Shown here: in pieces, positions 51,888 to 63,726 of the stretch
Layout of the letters: each line of letters begins with the position of its first letter
Numbering within the stretch: the first letter of the stretch is position 1
DNA from: DATJIG01 sp050260515
GTDB lineage: Bacteria > Pseudomonadota > Alphaproteobacteria > SMXQ01
NCBI GenBank assembly: GCA_050260515.1
Contig: JBLNCI010000016.1
Coordinates: 1 to 64,000 of the forward strand
Direction: 5' to 3'
Length of the DNA stretch: 64,000 bases
Position numbers and translations under genes: made by a program
The notes under the pieces: generated by a model
The model's input: only the letters and a program-made list of their open reading frames with translations
Told to the model about the DNA's origin: nothing
The model's database searches: none

Positions 51888-52352
51888 ATGAAACGACGCA
51901 AGCAAGCCGCGCGCGGCCCGCTGCGCGGGCCCGAGGCTCCCGAGGGTCGCAGCCAGCGCCAGCTTCGGGTCGGCGAGGCGCTGCGCCACGCCCTCGTGCG
52001 GATCATGGAGCGTGCGCATTTTCGCGATCCGGATCTCCTCGACGTGTCGGTGACGGTCACCGAGGTCCGGGTGAGTCCCGATCTCCACAACGCGACCGCG
52101 TTCGTGCTGCCGCTGGGCGGCACCAACCAGCAGACGGTGATCGCGGCACTCCGCCGCGCCGCGCCCTATCTGCGCGGCCAGCTCGCCCGCGAGGTCGATC
52201 TCCGCACAGTGCCGATACTGACGATCGAGCCCGACACGTCCTTCGACTACGCGACCCACATCGATACCCTGCTGCGGCAGCGCGAGGTCGCCCGCGATCT
52301 CGATGAGGACGACGACGCGCCGCCGCCGGAGCCGAAGGATCGCGGCCGCTAG
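51888..52352 (+). CDS. rbfA: Ribosome-binding factor A
   Basis: A KH-like 30S maturation factor of ~154 residues. Signature: RQLRVGEALRHALVRIME then DLLDVSVTVTEVRVSPDLHNATAFVLPLGG. An acidic C-terminal tail (DLDEDDDAPPPEPKD) is common in alphaproteobacteria. Neither candidate start (GTG 51858 or ATG 51888) has a clear ribosome-binding site; I prefer the ATG. It is in the usual place between infB and truB. Confidence 0.94.
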   Translation: MKRRKQAARGPLRGPEAPEGRSQRQLRVGEALRHALVRIMERAHFRDPDLLDVSVTVTEVRVSPDLHNATAFVLPLGGTNQQTVIAALRRAAPYLRGQLAREVDLRTVPILTIEPDTSFDYATHIDTLLRQREVARDLDEDDDAPPPEPKDRGR

Positions 52353-52362
52353 GCCCACGCGA

Positions 52363-53301
52363 ATGGGCATCAAGCGCAGGGGCGAGGACGTCCACGGCTG
52401 GCTGGTGCTGGACAAGCCAGCCGGAGTTTCGTCGGCGAAGGCCGTCGCCGAGGCGCGGCGCATCTACAACGCGAACAAGGTCGGTCACGGCGGCACGCTC
52501 GATCCGCTGGCAAGCGGTGTGCTGCCGCTGGCGTTCGGCGAAGCCACCAAGACCGTCGCCTACGCCATGGCCGGTCCGAAGACCTATCGCTTCACCGTCC
52601 GATTCGGCGCCGCCACCGCCACCGACGACGTCGAGGGCGAGGTGATCGCCCGCTCCGACGCGCGACCGTCGACCGAGGACATCCGCGCGGTCCTGCCGCG
52701 GTTCGTTGGCACCATCGAGCAGGTGCCGCCGGCGTACTCCGCCCTCAAGGTCGCCGGCGAGCGCGCCTATCGCCTCGCCCGCGGCGGGGCCGCGGTCGAT
52801 CTCGCCGCGCGGCCCGTCGAGGTGACCGCCCTCACGCTCACCGCGCACTCCGACCCCGATCATGCCGAGTTCGCGGTTTCCTGCGGAAAAGGCTTTTATA
52901 TCAGAGCGCTAGCCCGGGACCTCGCGCGCGCCCTGGGCACTGTCGGCCACGTCTCGGCGTTGCGCCGCACGCGCGTCGGGCCGTTCCGGGAAGAGCAAGC
53001 ATTGGCGCTGGATAAACTGAGGGAACTCGGGCATAGTCCGGCCGCTTTCGAGCGCCTCCTTCCGATCGAGACCGTGCTGGACGACATCCCGGCTCTGGCC
53101 GTCACGGAGGGCGAGGCAAAACGCCTGAGACAAGGACAGGCCGTTGCGGCGCTCGACACCGGGGCAAGTCCCCGCTGGCATCCCGGAAAATCGCATCCCG
53201 ACGAAGGAACGATCTTTTTGGCGACTGCCGACGGGAAGCCCGTGGCGCTGGCCCGCCTCGAGCGGGGCTGCGTCCGACCGGTGCGTGTCTTGAACCTCTA
53301 A
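52363..53301 (+). CDS. truB: tRNA pseudouridine-55 synthase
   Basis: A 312-residue enzyme forming pseudouridine 55 in tRNAs. The catalytic Asp47 is in GHGGTLDPLASGVLPLAFG; WLVLDKPAGVSS opens the fold and KGFYIRALARDLARALG is the second family motif. Located 10 bp after rbfA and 14 bp before rpsO. Confidence 0.96.
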   Translation: MGIKRRGEDVHGWLVLDKPAGVSSAKAVAEARRIYNANKVGHGGTLDPLASGVLPLAFGEATKTVAYAMAGPKTYRFTVRFGAATATDDVEGEVIARSDARPSTEDIRAVLPRFVGTIEQVPPAYSALKVAGERAYRLARGGAAVDLAARPVEVTALTLTAHSDPDHAEFAVSCGKGFYIRALARDLARALGTVGHVSALRRTRVGPFREEQALALDKLRELGHSPAAFERLLPIETVLDDIPALAVTEGEAKRLRQGQAVAALDTGASPRWHPGKSHPDEGTIFLATADGKPVALARLERGCVRPVRVLNL

Positions 53302-53315
53302 CGATGGAGAACCCG

Positions 53316-53585
53316 ATGTCGATTACGCAGGCTCGCAAGAGCGAGCTCATCACCACGTACGCCACCGGCAAGAACGACACCGGCTCGCCCGAGGTCCAGG
53401 TTGCGATCCTCTCGGAGCGCATCAACAACCTGACAGAGCACCTCAAGGGCCACACGCACGATCATCACTCGCGCCGCGGCCTGATCATGATGGTCGGCAA
53501 GCGCCGTCGTCTGCTGGATTACCTCAAGTCGAAGAACGAAGGCCGCTACTCGGAACTGATCGAGCGGCTGGGCCTGCGCCGCTAA
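53316..53585 (+). CDS. rpsO: 30S ribosomal protein S15
   Basis: Exactly 89 residues when started at the ATG at 53316, which has GGAG seven bases upstream; an ATG at 53304 would add four residues. The sequence TGSPEVQVAILSERINNLTEHLK and DHHSRRGLIMMVGKRRRLLDYLK is diagnostic. S15 binds 16S rRNA early in small-subunit assembly. A hairpin separates it from pnp. Confidence 0.98.
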   Translation: MSITQARKSELITTYATGKNDTGSPEVQVAILSERINNLTEHLKGHTHDHHSRRGLIMMVGKRRRLLDYLKSKNEGRYSELIERLGLRR

Positions 53586-53593
53586 CGGCGCGG

Positions 53594-53613
53594 CGGGAGC
53601 AAAGGTGCTCCCG
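53594..53613 (+). terminator. Hairpin between rpsO and pnp
   Basis: CGGGAGC (53594-53600) pairs with GCTCCCG (53607-53613) around AAAGGT, 8 bp after the rpsO stop. No T-tract follows. In Escherichia coli this junction holds an attenuating terminator and an RNase III site that autoregulates pnp; a similar role here is inferred from position only. Confidence 0.5.
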
Positions 53614-53667
53614 GCGCATTTCCGTCCATAGGGGGCGGCTGCGCGGCCGATGAAGGAAGGAATGGGA

Positions 53668-55806
<2,139 letters not shown>

Positions 55807-55945
55807 GATCGGGGCTCTTGCTCTCGCTCTCCCGGCCCGCTGGTGTTTCGGATCGTATGCCCTATATACCGCGGTTGGGGGCCGCGGCCGTCGCGGCGCG
55901 ACGGCCAGCGGAGCCCCGGTTGAGGGTCAGGCGCGGAACGCAGTC

Positions 55946-57343
<1,398 letters not shown>

Positions 57344-57382
57344 GCGCCCGCCCGCTCACGTCGTTGCCGCGCTGTTGAAAAG

Positions 57383-57517
57383 TGTCCCACTGTCCCACAC
57401 GGGGTGTTTGGGACACCTGGGACAGTTGGGACACCTGCCGAAAACCCCGGGTTTCCGCCGAATTCGCCGCAGCGCGCTGTCCCACGGCGATGGGCCGCCC
57501 GTCGCCGGCGTGGGACA
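57383..57517. repeat. Array of seven TGGGACA heptamers upstream of irr
   Basis: TGTCCCA occurs at 57383, 57391 and 57478; its complement TGGGACA at 57409, 57418, 57427 and 57511. The three central copies are spaced exactly 9 bp. The first five form an inverted arrangement (two against three), and the last two form the arms of a separate palindrome, CTGTCCCACG...CGTGGGACAG. The gap 57344-57677 contains no gene; the irr promoter must lie in its AT-rich last 100 bp. Confidence 0.8.
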
Positions 57518-57677
57518 GCATCTTTCCACAAGCGAAGCGCCGCTGGCCACGCGCCGCGCCGCGAAATTGTCCCTCTCCGGGCCTCTAACAAAGTCTTTAT
57601 CAATTCCAATATTCAATGGAGTTGACCGGATTCACCCGGGTATTTAAGACGGTTATAAGTTTTCCCCAGGACGCGCC

Positions 57678-58097
57678 ATGCACCGACCGTTCAGCGACGT
57701 GATCGACCGCCTACGCGGCAAGGGCCTTCGCCCGACGCGGCAGCGACTCGCCCTGGCCAAGCTGCTGCTCGACCGTGGCGACGTCCACGTCACCGCCGAG
57801 GAGCTCCACGGCATGGCGGCCAAGGAAGGGATCCGGGTCTCCCTCGCCACCGTCTACAACACGCTCCACCAGTTCACCGAGGCCGGTCTTTTGCGCGAGA
57901 TCGTGGTCGAGCCCGGCCGCTCGTACTTCGACACCAACGTTTCCGACCACCACCACTTCTTCCACGAAGACACCGCCGCGCTCTCCGACATCGAGGGCGC
58001 GGACGTGTCGATCGCCCGCCTGCCCGAGCCGCCGCCGGGCATGAAGGTGCAGCGCGTCGACGTCGTGATCCGGCTCGCTCCCAGCCGGAAATCCTGA
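57678..58097 (+). CDS. irr: Iron response regulator Irr
   Basis: A 139-residue Fur-superfamily regulator with the Irr signature: DVHVTAEELH, VSLATVYNTLHQFTEAGLLRE, GRSYFDTNVSDHHHFFHED (His91-93) and RVDVVIRLA. Irr binds iron-control elements when iron or haem is scarce, repressing iron-using genes and activating uptake. The N-terminal haem motif of Bradyrhizobium Irr is absent, as in Rhizobium-type Irr. The next operon carries a strong Irr-type palindrome. No ribosome-binding site better than CCCCAGGA precedes the ATG. Confidence 0.93.
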   Translation: MHRPFSDVIDRLRGKGLRPTRQRLALAKLLLDRGDVHVTAEELHGMAAKEGIRVSLATVYNTLHQFTEAGLLREIVVEPGRSYFDTNVSDHHHFFHEDTAALSDIEGADVSIARLPEPPPGMKVQRVDVVIRLAPSRKS

Positions 58098-58115
58098 CTT
58101 ACTCCCAGCCGCTTA

Positions 58116-58148
58116 GGTCAATAGATTAGATCAATTCTAATCCATTGA
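58116..58148. promoter_or_regulatory. 33-bp palindrome with Irr iron-control element
   Basis: GTCAATAGATTAGA (58116-58129) and TCTAATCCATTGAC (58135-58148) are complementary at 13 of 14 positions around TCAAT. The core ATTAGATCAATTCTAAT (58124-58140) matches the published Irr element TTTAGAA-N3-TTCTAAA at 11 of its 14 defined positions. It lies 18 bp after irr and upstream of rubrerythrin. Confidence 0.75.
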
Positions 58149-58173
58149 CAGGGTTTGCCGCGCGGGTCCATAA
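58144..58173 (+). promoter_or_regulatory. Promoter of the rubrerythrin operon
   Basis: TTGACA at 58144-58149 is a perfect -35 box, followed after 18 bp by CATAAC at 58168-58173 as a -10. The -35 overlaps the right arm of the Irr palindrome, so a bound regulator would block polymerase. The resulting leader is about 110 nt. Confidence 0.65.
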
Positions 58174-58291
58174 CAGACCCGCAGGAGGCAGGGCTCATGC
58201 TCCGCCCCGGAATCCTCCGGGCGGGCGCGTCCGGCGTCCGCTCGTCGATCATTCCGCCATCCAGGCACAATCAGCAAAAGGGAGAATGACA

Positions 58292-58708
58292 ATGGCATCC
58301 CTCAAGGGTTCCAAGACCGAGGAGAATCTCAAGGCCGCGTTCGCCGGCGAATCGCAGGCCAACCGCCGTTATCTCTACTTCGCTCAAAAGGCCGACGTCG
58401 AAGGCTACAACGACGTCGCCGCGGTGTTCCGCTCGACCGCCGAGGGCGAGACCGGTCACGCGCACGGCCATCTCGAGTTCCTCGAGGCCGTCGGCGATCC
58501 GGCCACCGGCCAGCCGATCGGCGGCACCAATCTGAACCTCAAGGCCGCGATCGCCGGCGAGACCCACGAGTACACCGACATGTACCCGGGCATGGCGAAG
58601 ACCGCGCGCCAGGAAGGCTTCGGCGAGATCGCCGACTGGTTCGAGACTCTTGCCAAGGCCGAGAAGTCCCACGCCGGCCGCTTCCAGAAGGCCCTCGATC
58701 AGCTCTGA
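58292..58708 (+). CDS. Rubrerythrin-like diiron protein without rubredoxin domain
   Basis: A 138-residue ferritin-like four-helix protein. Diiron ligands are visible as Glu20 in FAGESQANRRY, Glu53-x2-His56 in GETGHAHGH, Glu90/Glu93 in AGETHEY, and Glu124-x2-His127 in AEKSHAGRF. Rubrerythrins reduce hydrogen peroxide. The usual C-terminal rubredoxin domain (CxxC pairs) is missing, so electrons must come from another protein, plausibly the Fe-S protein encoded next. The ATG at 58292 has GGGAGA upstream; an ATG two codons earlier is possible. Confidence 0.93.
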   Translation: MASLKGSKTEENLKAAFAGESQANRRYLYFAQKADVEGYNDVAAVFRSTAEGETGHAHGHLEFLEAVGDPATGQPIGGTNLNLKAAIAGETHEYTDMYPGMAKTARQEGFGEIADWFETLAKAEKSHAGRFQKALDQL

Positions 58709-58803
58709 TCGAGTCCGGTTCGTCCGCGGAGGGTGCCAAGCCCTCCGCGGGAACCAACCGCCGTACCGAACGCTTTCGACCCGTCCACCCCGCGAGTTCG
58801 ACC

Positions 58804-60156
58804 ATGAGCGAAGGCGGCCTCAACGCCCCCGTACGTCATCACATCGACTGGGAAAATCCCGACTTCACCGATGAGGCGAAGCTCGATGCCGAGATGCGCC
58901 GCATCTTCGACATCTGTCACGGCTGCCGCCGCTGCTTCAATCTGTGCGACAGCTTCCCGCGGCTGTTCGATCTGATCGACGAATCGAAGACCGGCGAGCT
59001 CGACTCCGTCGACTCGAAGGATTTCGCGCCCGTCGTCGAGGCCTGCACGCTGTGCGACATGTGCTTCATGACGAAGTGCCCGTACGTGCCGCCGCACGAG
59101 TTCAATCTCGATTTCCCGCATCTCATGCTGCGCTATCGCGCGATGGAGATGAAGAAGGGCAAGATCGGCTTCGCCGCGCGCCAGCTCACCGAGACCGACC
59201 GCAACGGCAAGCTCGCGGGAGCGGTCGCGCCGCTCGCCAACTGGGCGTCGGCCCGCGGCAACGCATTGACGCGTCCGGTGATGCAGGCCGTCGCCGACAT
59301 CCATCGCGACGTCGAGCTGCCGAAGTTCCACGGCCGCACGTTCTCGATGCGCGCCAGGAGCGAGGTACCGCCGGTGAACGCATCGGCGCCCGCCTACGGC
59401 CGCAAGGCCGTGATCTTCGCGACCTGCTTCGCGAACTACAACAATCCCGAGATCGGCGTCGACGCGCGCAAGGTGCTCGCGCACAACGGCGTCGAGACCG
59501 AGGTCGCCTATCCCGGCTGCTGCGGTATGCCGCAGCTCGAGCACGGCGATCTTGCGCGGGTCTCCGACAGCGCCGTGCGGATCGCCCGCGATCTCAAAGC
59601 GTGGACCGACCGCGGCTACGACGTGATCGCGCTGGTGCCGTCGTGCGCGCTCATGCTCAAGTTCGAGTGGCCGCTGATCGTGCCGCACGACCGCGACGGC
59701 TACGCCGACGTCGAGGCGCTGTCGAAGAAGACGTTCGACCTCAGCCAATACATCGTCGACATCGCCCAGAAGGAAGGCATCGCGCCGGGCCTCAAGCCGG
59801 TCCCCGGAGGGGTCGCGCTTCACCTCGCGTGTCACGCCCGCGCCCAGAACGTCGGCGCCAAGGCCGCCGAGATGCTGCGGCTCATTCCCGAGGCGAAGGA
59901 AAATCTCACGGTGGTCGAGCGATGCTCGGGCCACGGCGGGAGCTGGGGTGTGCTCACCGAGAACTTCCCGGTCGCACTCAAGGTCGGCAAGCCGGTGGCG
60001 AGCCAGATGGTCGCCGCCAAGCGGGCCCATATCGCGTCCGAATGCCCGCTGGCGGGCAAGCACATCCGTCAGGGCATGACGATGGTGGAGGGCGCGGCGG
60101 AGACGCCGGAGGCGCTGCACCCGATCCAGATCATGGCCCGCTCGTACGGGCTCTAG
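58804..60156 (+). CDS. GlpC/HdrD-like iron-sulfur oxidoreductase
   Basis: A 450-residue protein. The N-terminal ferredoxin-like part carries two Cys clusters: Cys38/41/44/48 (CHGCRRCFNLC) and Cys81/84/87/92 (CTLCDMCFMTKCP). Two CCG domains follow, with PGCCGMPQLEHGD and LACHARAQNVG...RCSGHGGSWG. This is the architecture of heterodisulfide-reductase and glycerol-3-phosphate dehydrogenase C subunits. It is encoded 95 bp after rubrerythrin and 16 bp before a DUF3501 gene, a recurrent trio. A role in delivering electrons to rubrerythrin is inferred. Confidence 0.9.
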   Translation: MSEGGLNAPVRHHIDWENPDFTDEAKLDAEMRRIFDICHGCRRCFNLCDSFPRLFDLIDESKTGELDSVDSKDFAPVVEACTLCDMCFMTKCPYVPPHEFNLDFPHLMLRYRAMEMKKGKIGFAARQLTETDRNGKLAGAVAPLANWASARGNALTRPVMQAVADIHRDVELPKFHGRTFSMRARSEVPPVNASAPAYGRKAVIFATCFANYNNPEIGVDARKVLAHNGVETEVAYPGCCGMPQLEHGDLARVSDSAVRIARDLKAWTDRGYDVIALVPSCALMLKFEWPLIVPHDRDGYADVEALSKKTFDLSQYIVDIAQKEGIAPGLKPVPGGVALHLACHARAQNVGAKAAEMLRLIPEAKENLTVVERCSGHGGSWGVLTENFPVALKVGKPVASQMVAAKRAHIASECPLAGKHIRQGMTMVEGAAETPEALHPIQIMARSYGL

Positions 60157-60172
60157 GCGCGGAGACACCGTC

Positions 60173-60769
60173 ATGGCCCGCAGCATCTCGCGCACCGACA
60201 TCCTGGCGCTCGACGACTACGCCAAGCGTCGCGCGGAGTCGCGCCGGCGCATCACCGCGCTCAAGGAGCACCGCCGCATCTCGGTCGGCCCGTACGTCAC
60301 GTTCTACTTCGAGAACCGCGACACGATGCTCCACCAGATCCACGAGATGCTCTACATCGAGCGCGGCGGCGAGGAGCAGATCGCCGATGAGCTCGCCGCC
60401 TACGGGCCGCTGGTGCCCAACGGCCGCGAGCTGGTGGCGACGATGATGATCGAGATCGAGGACGAAGGCATGCGCCGCCGCGAGCTCGCGCGCCTCGGCT
60501 ACATCGAGGACAAGATCGGCATCGTGATCAACAGCGGGACCGAGCGGCTCACGGTGAAGGCCGTGCCCGAGGACGACGAGGAACGGACCACGCCCGAGGG
60601 CAAGACCTCGTCGGTGCACTTCCTGCACTTCCCGTTCGACGACGCGGCGATCCGCGCGTTCCGCGACCCCAACGCGCGCGTCACCCTCGAGGTCGAGCAC
60701 CCCAACTACGGCCACATCGCGGTGATGCCGGCGGACGTCAAGGCGGCGCTCGCCGCCGACTTCGACTAG
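60173..60769 (+). CDS. DUF3501 family protein
   Basis: A 198-residue cytoplasmic protein of unknown function. It opens ISRTDILALDDYAKRRAESRRRITALKEHRRISVGPYVTFYFENRDTMLHQIHEML, matching DUF3501. It has no Cys cluster. It is 16 bp downstream of the Fe-S oxidoreductase, and this family is characteristically found with rubrerythrin and such Fe-S proteins, so it likely belongs to the same peroxide-reducing system. Confidence 0.9.
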   Translation: MARSISRTDILALDDYAKRRAESRRRITALKEHRRISVGPYVTFYFENRDTMLHQIHEMLYIERGGEEQIADELAAYGPLVPNGRELVATMMIEIEDEGMRRRELARLGYIEDKIGIVINSGTERLTVKAVPEDDEERTTPEGKTSSVHFLHFPFDDAAIRAFRDPNARVTLEVEHPNYGHIAVMPADVKAALAADFD

Positions 60770-60779
60770 GCGATCCGAC

Positions 60780-61418
60780 TCAGCGGATGGTCTCGTGGGG
60801 ATAGACGCCCCACAGCGACGCCTGGGGCAGCCAGCCGCGGAATCCCTGGGATTCGACCTCGCACCAGTCGTCGCGGCAGGTCCGAACGCTGACGACGACG
60901 CCCTGTTCGGCGCGGGCGACCGCGGCCGAATCCGTCGTCGCTCGGCGGTGAAGCGTCTCGACCGGCACCGTCACGACGGCGCTGCGGCGTCCCGACAGCA
61001 TCGAGCGGTGGACCCAGCCTTCGCCGCCCTGGCCGTCCCGGACCCGCCGCCAGGTCCCGAACTCGGCGGTGATCTCCACCGGCAGCCCGCGGCGCTGGAA
61101 CACCCATTCGACCGGGTAGCGCACGCCCGGCCCGGTGCGGACGTTGGCCTCGCCGGAGCGCAGGGACGCGAAGCGCGGCACTTTGAGCCCGGATTGTCCG
61201 GGCGGCGTCTTGCCGGGACCGGTCGGTTCCGGGGTGTCGGCCTCGAGCGGCGGGCCGTCGCCGGCTTCGTCGTCGACCTGGGAGCCGATCTCGTGCTCGG
61301 TGGGCAGACCCTGGGCGGCGGCGAAGCCGAAGCCGTGCAGGGCAAAGGCGACAAGGGCGATGGCGAGCGCGCGGGTGGCGCGCGTCGACTTGAGAACGCG
61401 TCGAATCATCGGCGCCAT
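60780..61418 (-). CDS. Exported SH3-domain protein
   Basis: A 212-residue protein. A signal peptide (RALAIALVAFALHGFGFAAAQ) is followed by an acidic/Pro-rich linker and two bacterial SH3-like domains: FASLRSGEANVRTGPGVRYPVEWVFQRRGLPVEI with GEGWVHRSMLSGRR, and a second ending WCEVESQGFRGWLP. Such domains bind cell-wall peptides or proteins in the periplasm. Convergent with the DUF3501 gene and 45 bp past the DsrE-like gene. No good ribosome-binding site for either ATG (61418 or 61409). Confidence 0.85.
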   Translation of the reverse strand: MAPMIRRVLKSTRATRALAIALVAFALHGFGFAAAQGLPTEHEIGSQVDDEAGDGPPLEADTPEPTGPGKTPPGQSGLKVPRFASLRSGEANVRTGPGVRYPVEWVFQRRGLPVEITAEFGTWRRVRDGQGGEGWVHRSMLSGRRSAVVTVPVETLHRRATTDSAAVARAEQGVVVSVRTCRDDWCEVESQGFRGWLPQASLWGVYPHETIR

Positions 61419-61463
61419 ATAGGGAAGGTCAGGGGTGCGGCGTCAAGACGAATGACGTCGTCG

Positions 61464-61895
61464 TCACACGAACGTCGGCATGCCGCCGCGCGACAGCACG
61501 TCGGTGAGGCCCGTCTCGCGGAGGCGCAGATCGGGCCGAAGATCCGCCTTCTCGATGCCGGCCACCCGCATGCCCATGGAGCACACGAGGAACTCGACTC
61601 CCAGCTCGCCACCGGCGGCGAGCAGTTCCTCGATGCCGGCCGCCCCACGATCGCGAAACGCGCGATCCGCTGCCGCCGCATCGCTTCCGCCGATGCGCGA
61701 ATCGTCCACTCCCAGACTGTGCCAGCCCGGGCGCTCCGCCGTCCCGGCAACGGCGCGCACCGCACCCTGGGTGAAGAACAGCAGCGCCGGGATGTCGATG
61801 GCGGCGGCGGCCGCCGCCGTCGCGAGCGCGTAATGCACCCGCTCGAACTGGCTCGACAGCACGATCAACGCGAGCGGTCTCCGGACCTGGGCCAT
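61464..61895 (-). CDS. DsrE/DsrF-like family protein
   Basis: A 143-residue cytoplasmic protein. The pattern ALIVLSSQFERVHYALATAAAAAAIDIPALLFFTQGAV, EELLAAGGELGVEFLVCSMGMRVAGI and the closing GLTDVLSRGGMPTFV match the DsrE-like superfamily, whose conserved Cys (here in FLVCSMG) can carry sulfur. It starts 11 bp after the MoeB-like gene, consistent with a shared role in sulfur transfer. Confidence 0.82.
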   Translation of the reverse strand: MAQVRRPLALIVLSSQFERVHYALATAAAAAAIDIPALLFFTQGAVRAVAGTAERPGWHSLGVDDSRIGGSDAAAADRAFRDRGAAGIEELLAAGGELGVEFLVCSMGMRVAGIEKADLRPDLRLRETGLTDVLSRGGMPTFV

Positions 61896-61906
61896 CGCTT
61901 GTCCGC

Positions 61907-62722
61907 TCAGCTCTGGGCGGCCGCGTGCCGCGACAGGTCCCGGATCGTCGCCTGGCCGCCGCACAGATCGCACGCGGGGTCGGGCTTCACCCGGACCTTG
62001 CGGAAGGTCGCGTCGCGCGCGTCCATGATGAGCAGCGAGCCCGCGAGCGATTCGCCGACGCCGACGATCTCCTTGAGGACCTCGGTCGCCTGCATCGTGC
62101 CGATGGTGCCGGCAACCGACCCGAGCACCCCCCCTTCGGAACATGACGGGATGAGTCCGCGCGGCGGCGGCTCCGGGAAGATGCAGCGGTAGCACGGGTA
62201 CCGAGCGTCGCCGTCGTGCACGTGTGCCTTGAACGTCGCGAGCTGGCCTTCGAATCGCAGCAGCGCGCCGGAGATCAGCGTTTTGCGCCCGAGGAAACAC
62301 GCATCGTTCACGAGGAACCGCGTCGCGAAATTGTCGGAGCCGTCGGCGACGAGATCGTAGTCCGCGATGATCCGCATCACGTTCTCCGCGGTGAGCCGCT
62401 CGCGGTACGGGATCACGGTGACGTCGGGGTTGATCGCCCGGATCGCCTCGGCCGCGCTCTCGACCTTGGGCTTCCCGACCCGCTCCGTCGTGTGCAGAAC
62501 CTGACGCTGCAGGTTCGAGAGGTCCACGGCGTCATCGTCGATCACGCCGAGCGTGCCGACGCCGGCCGCGGCGAGATAGAGGAGCAGCGGCGAGCCGAGG
62601 CCGCCCGCACCGACCACCAGCACGCGGGCGTCGAGCAGCTTGCGCTGGCCCTCGCCGCCGATCTCCCGGAGGACGATGTGGCGCGCGTAGCGATGAAGCT
62701 GCGCGTCCGTGAACTCGGTCAT
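61907..62722 (-). CDS. moeB: MoeB/ThiF-family adenylyltransferase
   Basis: A 271-residue E1-like enzyme that adenylates the C-terminus of a small sulfur carrier (MoaD or ThiS). The nucleotide motif VLVVGAGGLGSPLLLYLAAAGVG and Zn-binding pairs CYRC and CDLC are present; no C-terminal rhodanese domain. AAGGA precedes the ATG. It is 7 bp after cysK, linking cysteine synthesis to sulfur-carrier activation. Confidence 0.92.
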   Translation of the reverse strand: MTEFTDAQLHRYARHIVLREIGGEGQRKLLDARVLVVGAGGLGSPLLLYLAAAGVGTLGVIDDDAVDLSNLQRQVLHTTERVGKPKVESAAEAIRAINPDVTVIPYRERLTAENVMRIIADYDLVADGSDNFATRFLVNDACFLGRKTLISGALLRFEGQLATFKAHVHDGDARYPCYRCIFPEPPPRGLIPSCSEGGVLGSVAGTIGTMQATEVLKEIVGVGESLAGSLLIMDARDATFRKVRVKPDPACDLCGGQATIRDLSRHAAAQS

Positions 62723-62729
62723 CGGATCC

Positions 62730-63701
62730 TTACAGTCCCTCGAACAGCGGGGTCGACAGATAACGCTCGGCGAACGACGGAATGATCACGACGATGCGCT
62801 TGTCCTTCATTTCCGGCCGCGCGCCGACCTCGAGCGCCGCCGCGAGCGCCGCGCCCGACGAGATGCCCACCGGCACGCCCTCGAGGCGCGCGACGAGACG
62901 CGCGGTCTGGAATGCCGATTCGTTGCCGATGCGGACGACCTCGTCGATCAGCGCAGTGTCGAGATTGCCGGGGACGAAGCCTGCGCCGATGCCCTGGATG
63001 CGGTGCGGCCCCGGCAGGCCGCCCGACAGCACGGGGCTGTCCTCGGGCTCGACCGCGATCATGCGCAGCGACGGCTTGCGCGGCTTGAGGGCGCGACCGA
63101 CGCCGGTCAGCGTGCCGCCGGTGCCGACGCCGCTCACCACGACGTCGACGGTGCCGGAGGTGTCGCGCCAGATCTCCTCGGCGGTGGTGTGGAAGTGGAT
63201 GTCGGGGTTCGCGGGATTGTCGAACTGCTGCAGGATCACCGAGTTGGGATGCTGCTTCTTCAGCTCCTCGGCGCGATCGAGCGCGCCGCGCATGCCCTTG
63301 GCGGGGGGCGTGAGCTCGATCTCCGCGCCGAGCAGCATCAGCATCTTGCGACGCTCGAGCGACATGCTTTCCGGCATGCAGAGGATCAGCCGATAGCCCT
63401 TCGCCGCGCAGACGAACGCGAGCGCGATGCCGGTATTGCCCGACGTGGGCTCGATCAGGACCGTGTCCTTGGTGATCTTGCCGGCCTTCTCCGCGGCCTC
63501 GATCATGGCGAGGCCGATGCGGTCCTTCACCGACGACAGCGGGTTGAAGAACTCGAGCTTGGCGAGGATGTCGGCCTTGCAGCCGCGCTCGCGCGACAGG
63601 CGCGGCAGGCGGACGAGCGGCGTGTTGCCGATGGTGTCGAGGATGGAATCGTAGATGACGCCGCGGGTGCCCGGCGGAAGAGGCCTGCTGCTGTCGTCCA
63701 T
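62730..63701 (-). CDS. cysK: Cysteine synthase A
   Basis: A 323-residue PLP enzyme making cysteine from O-acetylserine and sulfide. Lys59 in FFNPLSSVKDR is the PLP Schiff-base residue; TSGNTGIALAFV and GVGTGGTLTGVGR bind substrate and cofactor phosphate. GGAG lies six bases before the ATG at 63701. An Rrf2 regulator gene lies 25 bp upstream, so it is probably cotranscribed with its regulator. Confidence 0.95.
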   Translation of the reverse strand: MDDSSRPLPPGTRGVIYDSILDTIGNTPLVRLPRLSRERGCKADILAKLEFFNPLSSVKDRIGLAMIEAAEKAGKITKDTVLIEPTSGNTGIALAFVCAAKGYRLILCMPESMSLERRKMLMLLGAEIELTPPAKGMRGALDRAEELKKQHPNSVILQQFDNPANPDIHFHTTAEEIWRDTSGTVDVVVSGVGTGGTLTGVGRALKPRKPSLRMIAVEPEDSPVLSGGLPGPHRIQGIGAGFVPGNLDTALIDEVVRIGNESAFQTARLVARLEGVPVGISSGAALAAALEVGARPEMKDKRIVVIIPSFAERYLSTPLFEGL

Positions 63702-63726
63702 GGGTCGCTCCGGCGGTGAAAGGAAA

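Noticed and set aside
48524..52126. 1200-codon minus-strand open frame
   Set aside because: Antisense to infB, YlxR and rbfA, His/Arg/Asp-rich composition and no domain pattern.
57344..57677. CRISPR-like array because of repeated TGGGACA
   Set aside because: Repeat units are only 7 bp with 1-2 bp spacers and mixed orientation, no cas genes nearby.
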